Shown: piece by piece, positions 31,217 through 38,921 of the stretch
Numbering within the stretch: the first letter of the stretch is position 1
How the letters are laid out: each line of letters begins with the position of its first letter
Assembly (NCBI GenBank): GCA_964510205.1
Contig: CAZEBW010000022.1
Location: 1-48,655 of the forward strand
DNA from: CAZEBW01 sp964510205
GTDB lineage: Bacteria; Chloroflexota; Anaerolineae; VGOG01
Length of the DNA stretch: 48,655 nt
Direction of reading: 5' to 3'
Notes under the pieces: generated by a model
Database searches by the model: none
Seen by the model: the letters and a program-made list of their open reading frames with translations, nothing else
What the model was told of the DNA's origin: nothing
Made by a program: the position numbers and the translations under genes

Positions 31217-33277
31217 TCACCGCCCCGCGACGCTGACCGGTTCCAGCAGCAGCCTGTCGGCCACGGGCTGCCCCCCCTCGAAGACTGCGAAACGCTGCAT
31301 GTCCGCGCGGGAATAAACGCCGATTTCCACCTGATATTGGCCCGCTGGGATGTCAGCGGGCAGCGGGAAACGGTGCACCTGGGCGAAGACGTCGTTGGCC
31401 TCCCAACCGGCGGTGGCGACGCTCAGGATGTCTCTCCCTGCCCAGACGGCGCTTTGGCTGTCCAGCAGGTGGACGAAGATGGCCAGGGGTTGGGGAGAGG
31501 CGACGTCTTGCAGAACTCGCCAGTAGCTCGTCAGATGGGCCCACTCCCCCGGAGCCGGGGTGTCATTGGCCAGTTCGTAGCCCAGCAGCTCCAATCGGTG
31601 CCCGAAATCCACCGGGAAGGCGATGGGGTGGCGGAGGCCCTGGGGGTCGCCGGGGAGGAACTGCACCTCCGAACTCCAAACGGCGGAGGAGCTGCCCTGC
31701 AGGGTTTCGATCTTGCTCTGGAGCGCCTGGCGGGCCTCCAGCTCGTAAGCGGAGAAGGCCAACTCGCCGTCGGCGAAGCGCTTTTCCTCTACCAGACGGG
31801 CGTCCCGAAAGAATTCCTCTCTCAGCCCTGGATGGAGAGGCGTGGAGGCGGGGAAGACGTAGAGCGCTTTCTCGCCGCCGCCTGGGAAGACCAGGCTGTA
31901 GGGGCCGTCGTACCATTTGACCTTCCGTGGCTCTTTCAGCGTGAAATCGAAGATGAAGGGGTCCAGGTCGTGAGGGCTGGAGGAGGATATGCAGACCGGA
32001 CCAGCGACGTCGCTCTGGTCCAGATAGTGGGCGGCCTCGGTCAGGTCGGTTTGATAGACGAAACGCACCTCGGGATGCCGCGCCCAAACGGTGAAATAAT
32101 CGTGATAGGTCCACCAGGCGTTGCCGGCCAGGAGGAGCAGCAGTGCAGCGGCCAAGGCGTAGATCGCTCGCCTGCCGAATCGTTCGCCGAGCCAGCGCCA
32201 GGCGGCCTCGACGGCCACGGCGGGGAAGACGTAGACCACGGGCAGGGCGCCGCTGGCCCGCAGGAAAGAGGGAGCCGAATCGGTGATCATGCTGGGCACC
32301 AGGGCCAGGAGCAGCCAGAGCAGCAGGAAAGCGTAGCGCGGCTGCCGCCAGCGGAGCAGGGCCAGGGCCAGGCCGAGGTAGAACAGAGCGCCGCTGAGAG
32401 GTTCGAACACGGGCCGCCCGGCCAGATTGTAGCGCCAGACGGGATCGCCCCGCAAGGTGAACATCTTCAGCGTGTCCAGGGTGAAGCGGACGACCTGGCT
32501 GGGATCGCCTTTGGCCAGCAGGGCCAGGGGCTGGCTGAGCTGCTGCACTCGCACGTCGGCTCGGGGATGCGTCCAGATGTATGCGCCTATCGGGGCGGCG
32601 ACGAGAGCGGCGAGGGCGAAGGAAAGCAAAACGCCTTTCCATCGCTCTCGCAGCAGGGGACGGTTAAACAGCGCCAGGTAGAGTACGAAGACGAGGAAGA
32701 TCAGGGGAATCATCCGGCTGGCAGGGTAGGTGTAGAGGGCGCCTCCCAGGAAAATGCCTGCCAGAGCGAAGTAGGCCCACCACCGGCGCCCGCCCTTTGG
32801 CTGCTTCAGTCCCGCCCAGAAGAAATAGGCGGCCGCAGCGGCCAGGGGCGGGAGGCTGGCGGCCCGCAGCCCCACCCGGCTCAGGAAAACGGGCCAGAAG
32901 GCGACGGCCAGGCCAGCGCCGGTCATAAGAGCGACCCGGTAGCCGAAGGTCCGACGAGCCAGCAGGTAGGTGAAGGCGATGGTCGCTAGACCACACAGCA
33001 CAGCCGCTGATCGGATGCCCAAGTAGTTGCCGCCGAAGAGGGCGATGGCGCCGGCCATGAGATAGACGAACAGCGGCTCGTTGCCCGCGTTGGATTCGAA
33101 GTAGATGCGGGGAGCGCCTTGCAGCACCACCGAGGCGTCGTGGCCGTGGAAGACCTCGTCGTGCTGCAGGCCCGGCGGCGCTGCCTCCAGGCGGTAGAGC
33201 CGAAAGAAGGCCGCTACCAACAGAATGGCCACCAGCAGAACGATCTCCCACCGTCGCGACGGATGGGATTCCCCCAT
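31217..33277 (-). CDS. Membrane glycosyltransferase of the PMT/ArnT (GT39/GT83-like) type
   Basis: About 686 residues with 11 or more transmembrane helices in the first 430 residues and a soluble beta-rich C-terminus. The first periplasmic loop carries the acidic pair of these enzymes (GLQHDEVFHGHDA), expected to bind the polyprenyl-phosphate sugar. It should transfer sugars outside the membrane; the acceptor is unknown. I start it at ATG 33277, just before the first helix (WEIVLLVAILLVAAFFRLYR). A longer reading to 33427 would be encoded by repeated CCCGAACAAGTTCGGGAC-type hairpins and is unlikely. Confidence 0.85.
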   Translation of the reverse strand: MGESHPSRRWEIVLLVAILLVAAFFRLYRLEAAPPGLQHDEVFHGHDASVVLQGAPRIYFESNAGNEPLFVYLMAGAIALFGGNYLGIRSAAVLCGLATIAFTYLLARRTFGYRVALMTGAGLAVAFWPVFLSRVGLRAASLPPLAAAAAYFFWAGLKQPKGGRRWWAYFALAGIFLGGALYTYPASRMIPLIFLVFVLYLALFNRPLLRERWKGVLLSFALAALVAAPIGAYIWTHPRADVRVQQLSQPLALLAKGDPSQVVRFTLDTLKMFTLRGDPVWRYNLAGRPVFEPLSGALFYLGLALALLRWRQPRYAFLLLWLLLALVPSMITDSAPSFLRASGALPVVYVFPAVAVEAAWRWLGERFGRRAIYALAAALLLLLAGNAWWTYHDYFTVWARHPEVRFVYQTDLTEAAHYLDQSDVAGPVCISSSSPHDLDPFIFDFTLKEPRKVKWYDGPYSLVFPGGGEKALYVFPASTPLHPGLREEFFRDARLVEEKRFADGELAFSAYELEARQALQSKIETLQGSSSAVWSSEVQFLPGDPQGLRHPIAFPVDFGHRLELLGYELANDTPAPGEWAHLTSYWRVLQDVASPQPLAIFVHLLDSQSAVWAGRDILSVATAGWEANDVFAQVHRFPLPADIPAGQYQVEIGVYSRADMQRFAVFEGGQPVADRLLLEPVSVAGR

Positions 33278-33416
33278 ACCCCGGACAATTTCGGGACGCC
33301 GGCCTTCAGCGGTGATGGGCGAGGGTCTCCCGACCGAGCCTCTTTCGCCTCGGTCGCGGGAAGCCTTCCCAACACCCCGAACAAGTTCGGGACTCCGGCG
33401 CTTCGGATCGTCTACT
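33278..33416. repeat. Hairpin-rich spacer with repeated TTCGGGA units
   Basis: CCCCGGACAATTTCGGGACG (33280-33299) recurs about 95 bp later as CCCCGAACAAGTTCGGGACT (33376-33395), each a small palindrome. Between them a third palindrome pairs CCGACCGAG with CTCGGTCGC (about 33332-33358). The stretch lies upstream of the glycosyltransferase start. Confidence 0.65.
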
Positions 33417-33451
33417 CCAACTTCCAACCTCTAACCTCCAGCCTCCGATCT
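33417..33451. repeat. Heptanucleotide repeats at the 3' end of the M20 peptidase gene
   Basis: CCAACTT, CCAACCT, CTAACCT, CCAGCCT and CCGATCT in a row. The CTA of the third unit is the TAG stop (minus strand) of the peptidase gene, and the last units encode its final residues SEAGG. Confidence 0.8.
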
Positions 33452-34516
33452 CAAAACGGCCAGCAGGAACTTGGCGGATGTGACCAAGTCATCCACCGCG
33501 ATGCGTTCCTCGGTGGTGTGCACCTTGTCCATCCCCGTGCTGATGTTGATGGTCGCTACGCCCCTGGCGTTGAAGATGTTGGCGTCGCTCCCTCCGCCGC
33601 TGGGAACCAGGGCCGGCGTCAGATCCAGAGCCTTGGCCGCGGCCATCGCCCTGCGCACGATGTCGTGTTCCTCGCTGAGCCGAAAGGCGGAATAGGAGTG
33701 CGTCACGTCTATCTCCACCGTCGCCTGGTGCCGCTGCGCCGTCTCGTTCAGGATTTCGGTCATGGCCTCCATTTGGGTCTTCAGCTTTCGCTCGTCGTGG
33801 CTGCGGGCCTCGCCGTCCATCTCGACCCGGTCGGGGACGATGTTGGTCGCCGTGCCTCCCTGGATGCGCCCCACGTTGGCCGTGGTCTCCTCGTCAATCC
33901 GTCCCAGAGGCATGGCGGCGATGGCTTCGGCCGCCACCAAGATGGCGTTGATGCCTTTCTCTGGCTCGACCCCGGCGTGGGCGGTCTTGCCGTGGACGAC
34001 GGCCCTGAGCTTATCCTGCGAAGGGGCGGAGACGACGATGGCCCCGATGGGGCCTCCGCTGTCCAGGACGATGCCTTCTTTGGCGCGAAAGGTGCTCAAA
34101 TCCAACCCCTTGGAGCCGATCAGTCCGATCTCCTCGCTCACTGTCAGGGCCACCTCCAGGGGCGGGGCCGAATCCTGTTCCGCCAGCACGTGGAGAACCT
34201 CCAGGATGACCGCCAGGCCCGATTTGTCGTCGCCGCCCAGGACAGTGGTGCCGTCGCTGGTGATCACCCCGTCGGTGATGACGGGCTTCACGCCCTTGCC
34301 CGGCCCGACGGTGTCCATGTGCGCGCTGAGCAGGATGGGCGTCCCCTCGCCCGCCAGGCGGCCGATGACGTTGCCCGTGGCGTCGCGCTCAACCGTCAAG
34401 CCCAGGCTCTTCAGCTTGGCCGCCAGATGTTGGGCTATGTCATCTTCCTCGCCGCTGGGACTGTCAATCTGAACCAGCTCCAGAAAAGTTGAAACCAATC
34501 TATCGCGGTTGATCAT
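33431..34516 (-). CDS. M20-family metallopeptidase (PepT-like)
   Basis: 361 residues. Metal ligands appear in LLSAHMDTV, LGGDDKSGLA, TVSEEIGLIGS and the C-terminal DKVHTTEERI. The inserted dimerisation domain has KLRAVVHGKTAHAGVEPEKG. This matches the M20 peptidase T-like branch: cytoplasmic di-zinc aminopeptidases of tripeptides or related peptides. GGAGGACGCATAAA precedes the ATG. The C-terminus is written by a heptanucleotide repeat. Confidence 0.92.
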   Translation of the reverse strand: MINRDRLVSTFLELVQIDSPSGEEDDIAQHLAAKLKSLGLTVERDATGNVIGRLAGEGTPILLSAHMDTVGPGKGVKPVITDGVITSDGTTVLGGDDKSGLAVILEVLHVLAEQDSAPPLEVALTVSEEIGLIGSKGLDLSTFRAKEGIVLDSGGPIGAIVVSAPSQDKLRAVVHGKTAHAGVEPEKGINAILVAAEAIAAMPLGRIDEETTANVGRIQGGTATNIVPDRVEMDGEARSHDERKLKTQMEAMTEILNETAQRHQATVEIDVTHSYSAFRLSEEHDIVRRAMAAAKALDLTPALVPSGGGSDANIFNARGVATINISTGMDKVHTTEERIAVDDLVTSAKFLLAVLRSEAGG

Positions 34517-34555
34517 TTTATGCGTCCTCCATCCATAAAGATTGCTCCAAGGGGA

Positions 34556-34615
34556 TTGCGTGCAACCTGCTGCGGTTGCCTTCCCCGTTCTGGGCCTGGA
34601 TTTGGCGATCCAGGC
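34556..34615. repeat. Fragment of GTCATTGCGAG element plus a TGGATTTGGCGATCCA hairpin
   Basis: GATTGCGTGCAACCTG-CGGTTGCCTTCC at 34556-34584 matches the inside of the element at 9614-9643. GCCTGGAT-TTGGCG-ATCCAGGC follows at 34594-34615, an 8-bp stem with a 6-nt loop that recurs at 36679-36700 with compensated outer pairs. Confidence 0.7.
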
Positions 34616-34626
34616 CGAGCCGGTAT

Positions 34627-34914
34627 CTATTGATTCTGCGTATTTGATTCCTTCACCCGCCTGATCTCGAAGACCACGGGATTGAAGGCGTCGGGGCAGG
34701 CGTGGGTGGCCACGTCTTTGTCTTCCAGCCAGGGGAACTCAGCTCCGTAGCGCATGGCGAAGACCTTGGGCAGGAAGCTGTAGAGGGCGTGGAGACAGAC
34801 CCGCCCCTGCACCGTCTCGCCGTCGAACACCACTTGGTCCCCCACCTGGTGGCCGAAGCTGCAGTGGCCCTCCACCGATTGAACAGTAGCTATGATCTTG
34901 TAGGCTTTGTCCAT
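34627..34914 (-). CDS. TIGR04076 family protein
   Basis: 95 residues: GHCSFGHQVGDQVVFDGETV, VCLHALYSFLPKVFAMRYGA, CPDAFNPVVFEIRR. This is the pattern of TIGR04076, a small cysteine-containing family without known function (the Cys of GHCSFGH and of CPD are conserved). GGAGGTAAAATG gives a clear start. Confidence 0.88.
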   Translation of the reverse strand: MDKAYKIIATVQSVEGHCSFGHQVGDQVVFDGETVQGRVCLHALYSFLPKVFAMRYGAEFPWLEDKDVATHACPDAFNPVVFEIRRVKESNTQNQ

Positions 34915-35053
34915 TTTACCTCCTTCGACAATTTATCACGAATTCCACAAATGGACGAATGAATGGATCACTTTATCATCCTTCACAACGTTCACCTCCT
35001 ATTCGTGTTATTTGTTCATTCGTGCCATTCGTGATTTATCAAGCCTTGTAGCT
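34915..35053. repeat. ATTCGTG-rich inverted repeat spacer
   Basis: TTTATCACGAAT...ACGAATGAAT on the left (about 34931-34964) is imperfectly complementary to TTCATTCGTG...ATTCGTGATTTATC on the right (about 35015-35040). TTCGTG words recur at roughly 7-14 nt steps. No gene is seen. Confidence 0.6.
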
Positions 35054-35986
35054 CTAAGCTGGCACCACTGTCCGAGGCAACTCCTCCGGCTCGTCCATCT
35101 CCTCGGTCATGTAGACGTAGGTGCGATCCTCGCGATTGCTGAAGGCTGCGTGGCGGCCATCCCTGTCCAGGGCGACGATGTTCATCGCGCCCAGGTAGGG
35201 ATCAGCCAGAGCATGAAGATCCTCCATGGCCTGGCGACCGGCTTCATCCAAGGATAGTCCCATCTTCAGGTAGAGCACCACGCTGTGAGCTGTGCCGGCC
35301 AGGATGGCCATCTCGCCCAGACCGGTGCAGGCGGCGGCGCCGTAGCGGTTGTCGGCGTAGTTGCCGGCGCCGATGAGGGGCGAATCGCCCACCCGGCCGG
35401 GGTACTTCCAGCCCTGGCCGCTGGTGCTCACCCCGGCGCAGAGGTTGCCTGCGCTAAGCGAAGCGGCGTCCCGGACCAAGAAGTTGACCGTGCCCCCGGC
35501 CCGTCGCAGCTCTACTATTCGTTTCACCCATTGGCGCAAGTCTGCCGCTCTCTCCAGATTCGCCAGCACCGCCTCTGGCATCGCCTTGCGCATCTGCTTT
35601 TCCCAAGACTGCTTGGCCTCCTCGGTCAACAGCTCTCTGCGCTGGAAGCCCATCTCGGCGGCGAAGCGCTCAGCGCCAGAACCTGCCAGCAGGACGTGGG
35701 GCAGCTCCTCCATCACCTTGCGGGCGATGGAGATAGGGTGCTCGTAGCCCCGCACAGCGGCCACTGCGCCGGCGGCCAGGGTGCGTCCGTCCATGATGCT
35801 GGCATCCAGTTCCACTTGGCCCAGCAGGTTGGGAATCCCTCCCAGGCCCACAGTGGTATCTTCGGGATTGCTCTCCACCAGGCGAATGCCAGCCTCCACT
35901 GCGTCAATGGCCGAGCCGCCGCCTCTCAGCACCTCCATCGCCGCCGAGACCCCTATTTTGCCGTTGCTGCTGGCGACCACTATCAC
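35054..35986 (-). CDS. N-terminal-nucleophile asparaginase (isoaspartyl peptidase/glycosylasparaginase family)
   Basis: 310 residues. The alpha part has GGSAIDAVEAGIRLVESNPE and VGLGGIPNLLGQVELDASIM, with MDGRTLAAGAVAAVRG. The likely nucleophile is the threonine of RRAGGTVNFLV; the beta part then shows YPGRVGDSPLIGAGNYAD and AACTGLGEMAI. The precursor is expected to cleave itself before that Thr. The substrate could be isoaspartyl dipeptides, glycosylasparagine or asparagine. The GTG start at 35986 is set by GGGAGG at 35993-35998, 6 nt upstream. Confidence 0.9.
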   Translation of the reverse strand: MIVVASSNGKIGVSAAMEVLRGGGSAIDAVEAGIRLVESNPEDTTVGLGGIPNLLGQVELDASIMDGRTLAAGAVAAVRGYEHPISIARKVMEELPHVLLAGSGAERFAAEMGFQRRELLTEEAKQSWEKQMRKAMPEAVLANLERAADLRQWVKRIVELRRAGGTVNFLVRDAASLSAGNLCAGVSTSGQGWKYPGRVGDSPLIGAGNYADNRYGAAACTGLGEMAILAGTAHSVVLYLKMGLSLDEAGRQAMEDLHALADPYLGAMNIVALDRDGRHAAFSNREDRTYVYMTEEMDEPEELPRTVVPA

Positions 35987-36009
35987 TTTTTGCCTCCCAC
36001 GAAGAATAT

Positions 36010-36058
36010 CCAATACCCAATATCCAATCTCTAACTTCCAACCTCCAACCTCTCCTCC
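36010..36058. repeat. Heptanucleotide repeats at the 3' end of rdgB
   Basis: CCAATAC, CCAATAT, CCAATCT, CTAACTT, CCAACCT, CCAACCT, CTCCTCC without a gap. The CTA of the fourth unit is the minus-strand TAG stop of rdgB; the following units encode its last residues ERLEVGS. Confidence 0.9.
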
Positions 36059-36732
36059 AGAATCTCTCGCGCCCCCTGCGCCGCCCTCGCCCGATGGCTG
36101 ATCTGGTTCTTGACCTGCGGCGGCAGCTCGGCCATGGTCACCCCGTATTCCGACAGATAGAAGACGGGATCGTAGCCGAAGCCGTGCACCCCTTTGGGGG
36201 CGAAGGCGATAATCCCTTCGCAGGTTCCCTCGGCGGTGCGAACCTGTCCCTGCGGCGTGGCCACCGCGATGACGCAGCGGAAGCGGGCTGTCCGCTCCTC
36301 CCACGGGACTTCTGTCAGCCTTTCCAGGAGCAACTGATAGCGCTCTTCGTCGCTGGCCTCGCTTCCGGCGTAGCGGGCCGACCGTATCCCCGGCTCGCCG
36401 CCCAGGGCGTCCACCTCCAGTCCTGAGTCGTCGGCCAGGGTCAAGAGGCCGCTGGCCCTGGCGTAGGCGGTGGCCTTCAAGATGGCGTTTTCGGCGAAGC
36501 TCTCCCCGGTTTCGGCCACTTCGATGTCCAGGCCCTCCTGGGCCGGGTCAGTCAGCTCCAGGGGCAGGCCGGCCAGCAGCGCTTCGTACTCTCTGACTTT
36601 GCCGGGGTTATGGGTGGCTATGAGCAGTTTGATCGGACTACGATCGCTCGTAGCGGATGGCCAAATCCGCCGCCCAACCGCTGGATCTGGCGATCCAGCG
36701 GGAGCAAATTGTGATGTGCTGGATTTCATCAT
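36031..36732 (-). CDS. rdgB: XTP/dITP diphosphatase (RdgB/HAM1)
   Basis: The core begins KLLIATHNPGKVREYEALLA and includes LTLADDSGLEVDALGG, GIRSARYAG and VHGFGYDPVFYLSEYG, the substrate and metal motifs of this family. It removes non-canonical purine triphosphates from the pool. Normal members begin within one or two residues of KLLIATHN. Here about 33 extra residues precede it, encoded by a string of hairpin repeats (36638-36700), and the ATG at 36732 or 36729 lies upstream of them. The C-terminal residues come from heptanucleotide repeats. Only a weak ribosome binding site is seen. Confidence 0.88.
   Translation of the reverse strand: MMKSSTSQFAPAGSPDPAVGRRIWPSATSDRSPIKLLIATHNPGKVREYEALLAGLPLELTDPAQEGLDIEVAETGESFAENAILKATAYARASGLLTLADDSGLEVDALGGEPGIRSARYAGSEASDEERYQLLLERLTEVPWEERTARFRCVIAVATPQGQVRTAEGTCEGIIAFAPKGVHGFGYDPVFYLSEYGVTMAELPPQVKNQISHRARAAQGAREILEERLEVGS
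36638..36700. repeat. String of three small hairpins in the 5' part of rdgB
   Basis: CTACGA-TCGC-TCGTAG at 36638-36653, GCGGAT-GGCCAA-ATCCGC at 36653-36670, and CGCTGGAT-CTGGCG-ATCCAGCG at 36679-36700. Read on the minus strand, the second has the same GGAT-TTGGC-ATCC core as the third and as the hairpin at 34594-34615. Confidence 0.75.
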
Positions 36733-36737
36733 CTTGG

Positions 36738-36766
36738 TTGACAAATCTCTCTAAGCGTAGTATATT
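36738..36766 (+). promoter_or_regulatory. Promoter of the bactofilin gene
   Basis: TTGACA at 36738-36743 and TATATT at 36761-36766 with a 17-bp spacer. It overlaps the extreme 5' end of the divergent rdgB reading frame. The leader to GTG 36834 is about 60 nt. Confidence 0.8.
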
Positions 36767-36833
36767 TAGCGGTATCAGAGACCAGGTTTCTCTCAAGTGT
36801 TCAACAAATCATGTCCATAAGGAGGAACGAACC

Positions 36834-37268
36834 GTGCCCATATTCAAAAGAAACAAATTCAAGCCTCCCCCGCCGGGTCAGGCGGAGACGGTGGTAGGCC
36901 CCACCACCAATTTTAAGGGCGCCGTCCAAAACGATGGTGGCCTGCGTGTTGAGGGCGTTTTCGAAGGAGAGGTGGAGACAGGTGGCAATCTCATCGTCGG
37001 TGAAGAGGCCAAGGTCATGGCTGACATCGTCGCCTATAACGTCTCGGTGGCCGGATCCGTCAAAGGCAACATCAAGGCCAATCGGGTCGAAGTCCTGTCC
37101 ACTGGCCGCGTCTGGGGCGATGTCACTGTGAAATCCTTCCTGGTTGACGAGGGAGGTTTCATTCGCGGTGAGATCATCATGGAGGGTGCTGAGTTCAAGC
37201 CTCCTATCACCAAGGCCCCCGAGCTGCCACCACAAATCGCCGACGTCGAAAAAGACGAGCCTGCCTGA
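36834..37268 (+). CDS. Bactofilin (polymer-forming cytoskeletal protein)
   Basis: 144 residues. A short basic/Pro-rich head (FKRNKFKPPPPGQ) is followed by the right-handed beta-helix repeats of bactofilins: GLRVEGVFEGEVETGGNLIV, ADIVAYNVSVAGSVKGNIKA and VEVLSTGRVWGDVTVKSF. The tail is Pro-rich and acidic. Bactofilins polymerise without nucleotides and help in cell shape or in placing envelope proteins. GTG 36834 is set by GGAGGA at 36821-36826. It is monocistronic, between its own promoter and a terminator. Confidence 0.92.
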   Translation: MPIFKRNKFKPPPPGQAETVVGPTTNFKGAVQNDGGLRVEGVFEGEVETGGNLIVGEEAKVMADIVAYNVSVAGSVKGNIKANRVEVLSTGRVWGDVTVKSFLVDEGGFIRGEIIMEGAEFKPPITKAPELPPQIADVEKDEPA

Positions 37269-37305
37269 CCCCTCATTTGAACAGGGACCGATTGGCAGGG
37301 TACGG

Positions 37306-37344
37306 GCCCAATCGAGGAGGGACTGTCCTCGATTGGGCTCTTTT
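37306..37344 (+). terminator. Rho-independent terminator of the bactofilin gene
   Basis: GCCCAATCGAGGA at 37306-37318 and TCCTCGATTGGGC at 37326-37338 form a perfect 13-bp stem with a 7-nt loop, followed by TCTTTT. Confidence 0.92.
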
Positions 37345-37367
37345 GTAAGAACAGCGGATGGGCAGGA

Positions 37368-38858
37368 TTAGCGGATTGAGTGACTCGGGTTGAGGCCGAA
37401 TCCGTGAATCCTGCGAATCCGTGTTCTAAACCCCAAAGCGGCCACGTAGCCAAACCCGCCCACATACAAGAGCAAAAAGGGCACCGCGTAGTAGTTGCCT
37501 CTGGCCAAAGCTGCGATCACAGTGATCAGGGAATACAGTCCCAGCAGCACCTCGCCCAGCGTCATGCGGCTGATGGGCAAGGCGTAGCGGCTCTCGGCCC
37601 AGCGGTCGGTGCGCTCTTCGAGACCGAACTTGGGCGTGCGTTGAAAAAGGTTAGGCCGCCCGGTCAGGGCCTCGCCAACGGCCCAAGCGTTGTTCAAAGC
37701 GATCCCCGTGCCCAGCAGAACCAGAAAGGGGAAGTAGGCCAGCCTCCGAGGCCAGTCGGGGTAGATTTCCCACTGGGAGAGGGCGAAAAGCAGGGGCGGC
37801 CCCAGGCTGCCCAGACCGAGATAGAACAACGGAAGGCCCATCATTTGCTGCCCCAGCAGCAAGGGCAGAGTCAGCAGCAGAAGGATCATCATCAGGGGGT
37901 GGATCAGGTAATTGCTCAGATGGATCAATCCCTGTAGGCGAACGAAGGCCGGCTGTGGCGCTGTCAGCAGGGTGCGCCAGTGTTTCAGCAGGCACTGAAT
38001 GGAGCCCTTGGCCCAGCGGAACTGCTGGCGCTTGAAGGCGTTGATCTGGGGCGGGATCTCGGCTGGGGCAACCACGTCGGGCAGATAGAGAAGCTCCCAA
38101 CCGGCCAACTGGGCGCGGTAGCTCAGGTCCAAATCCTCAGACAAGGTGTCGCCCTGCCAGCCCCCGGCTTCCTCGATGCAGCTCTTTCGCCACACGCCCG
38201 ACGATCCGTTGAAGTTCATAAACAGCCCGGAGCGCTGGCGGGCCGTCTGTTCGACCACGAAGTGACCGTCCAGGGCCAGGGCCTGGGCTCGCGTCAGGGG
38301 CGAGTAGTCGGCGTTGAGGTGCCCCCAGCGGGCCTGGACCAACCCCAGGCGAGGCCGGCTTTGAAAGTGGGGCATGATGCGCTGCAGGAAATCGGGATGG
38401 GGCACGAAGTCGGCGTCGAAGATGGCCATGAACTCCCCCCTGGCCGTTTCTAAGCCGTGCTGCAGCGCCCCGGCCTTGAAGCCCGGCCGCTCAGCGCGGT
38501 GAATCAGGGCGATGTCGAATCCCCGCTGGCGATAGTAATCCACCCGACCTTGAGCCAGCGCGGTTGTCCCATCGGCAGAATCATCCAGCACCTGAATCTG
38601 GAGCTTGTTCTGAGGATAATCCAGCCGCGTCACAGCGTCAATCAGCCGCTCCACCACGTGGCGTTCGTTGTAGATAGGCAACTGTACCGTCACGGGGGGC
38701 GCGTTGGTCAGTGGGGGAGCGGATTGGTTTTCGCGCGATGTCCTGAGCCCGTCGAAGGGGCGACGGCGCAGATAGAGCAGCACCAAGATAAGAGAATTGA
38801 GCCCGTAAGTCGCCAAGATCGCTGCTGTGAGTCCGTAGACGATAGCCAAAACCGACAA
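37368..38858 (-). CDS. GT2 processive glycosyltransferase (cellulose-synthase-like)
   Basis: About 496 residues with one N-terminal and five or six C-terminal membrane helices. The catalytic D,D,D,QxxRW set is visible: VLDDSADG, IFDADF, LSEDLDLSYRA and KRQQFRWAKG. Such enzymes make beta-linked polysaccharides or glucomannan-like chains and extrude them. I start it at TTG 38858. GGGAGG lies 5 nt upstream, and a longer reading to 38921 would overlap the -35 box of its own promoter. Residues near 37-44 (RRPFDGLRTSRE) are encoded by a widespread intergenic repeat at 38740-38760 inserted in frame. Confidence 0.88.
   Translation of the reverse strand: MSVLAIVYGLTAAILATYGLNSLILVLLYLRRRPFDGLRTSRENQSAPPLTNAPPVTVQLPIYNERHVVERLIDAVTRLDYPQNKLQIQVLDDSADGTTALAQGRVDYYRQRGFDIALIHRAERPGFKAGALQHGLETARGEFMAIFDADFVPHPDFLQRIMPHFQSRPRLGLVQARWGHLNADYSPLTRAQALALDGHFVVEQTARQRSGLFMNFNGSSGVWRKSCIEEAGGWQGDTLSEDLDLSYRAQLAGWELLYLPDVVAPAEIPPQINAFKRQQFRWAKGSIQCLLKHWRTLLTAPQPAFVRLQGLIHLSNYLIHPLMMILLLLTLPLLLGQQMMGLPLFYLGLGSLGPPLLFALSQWEIYPDWPRRLAYFPFLVLLGTGIALNNAWAVGEALTGRPNLFQRTPKFGLEERTDRWAESRYALPISRMTLGEVLLGLYSLITVIAALARGNYYAVPFLLLYVGGFGYVAALGFRTRIRRIHGFGLNPSHSIR
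38740..38760. repeat. GTCCTGAGCCCGTCGAAGG repeat in coding frame
   Basis: This is the well-known dispersed repeat core, encoding PFDGLRT on the minus strand inside the GT2 gene. Other copies or fragments are at 80-103 and about 9511-9531. Confidence 0.75.
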
Positions 38859-38892
38859 ATATGCCTCCCGTGTTGCTTCCCGCGCGGTTGGT

Positions 38893-38921
38893 AGTATACC
38901 ATCATTTGGCGATTGTGACAA
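38893..38921 (-). promoter_or_regulatory. Promoter of the GT2 gene
   Basis: Minus strand: TTGTCA (38921-38916) and TATACT (38898-38893) with a 17-bp spacer, 35 bp before TTG 38858. It decides against the upstream start at 38921. Confidence 0.75.

Noticed and set aside
31202..34492. Long plus-strand frames opposite the glycosyltransferase and the M20 peptidase
   Set aside because: Both minus-strand genes have clear motifs and ribosome binding sites; the plus frames do not.
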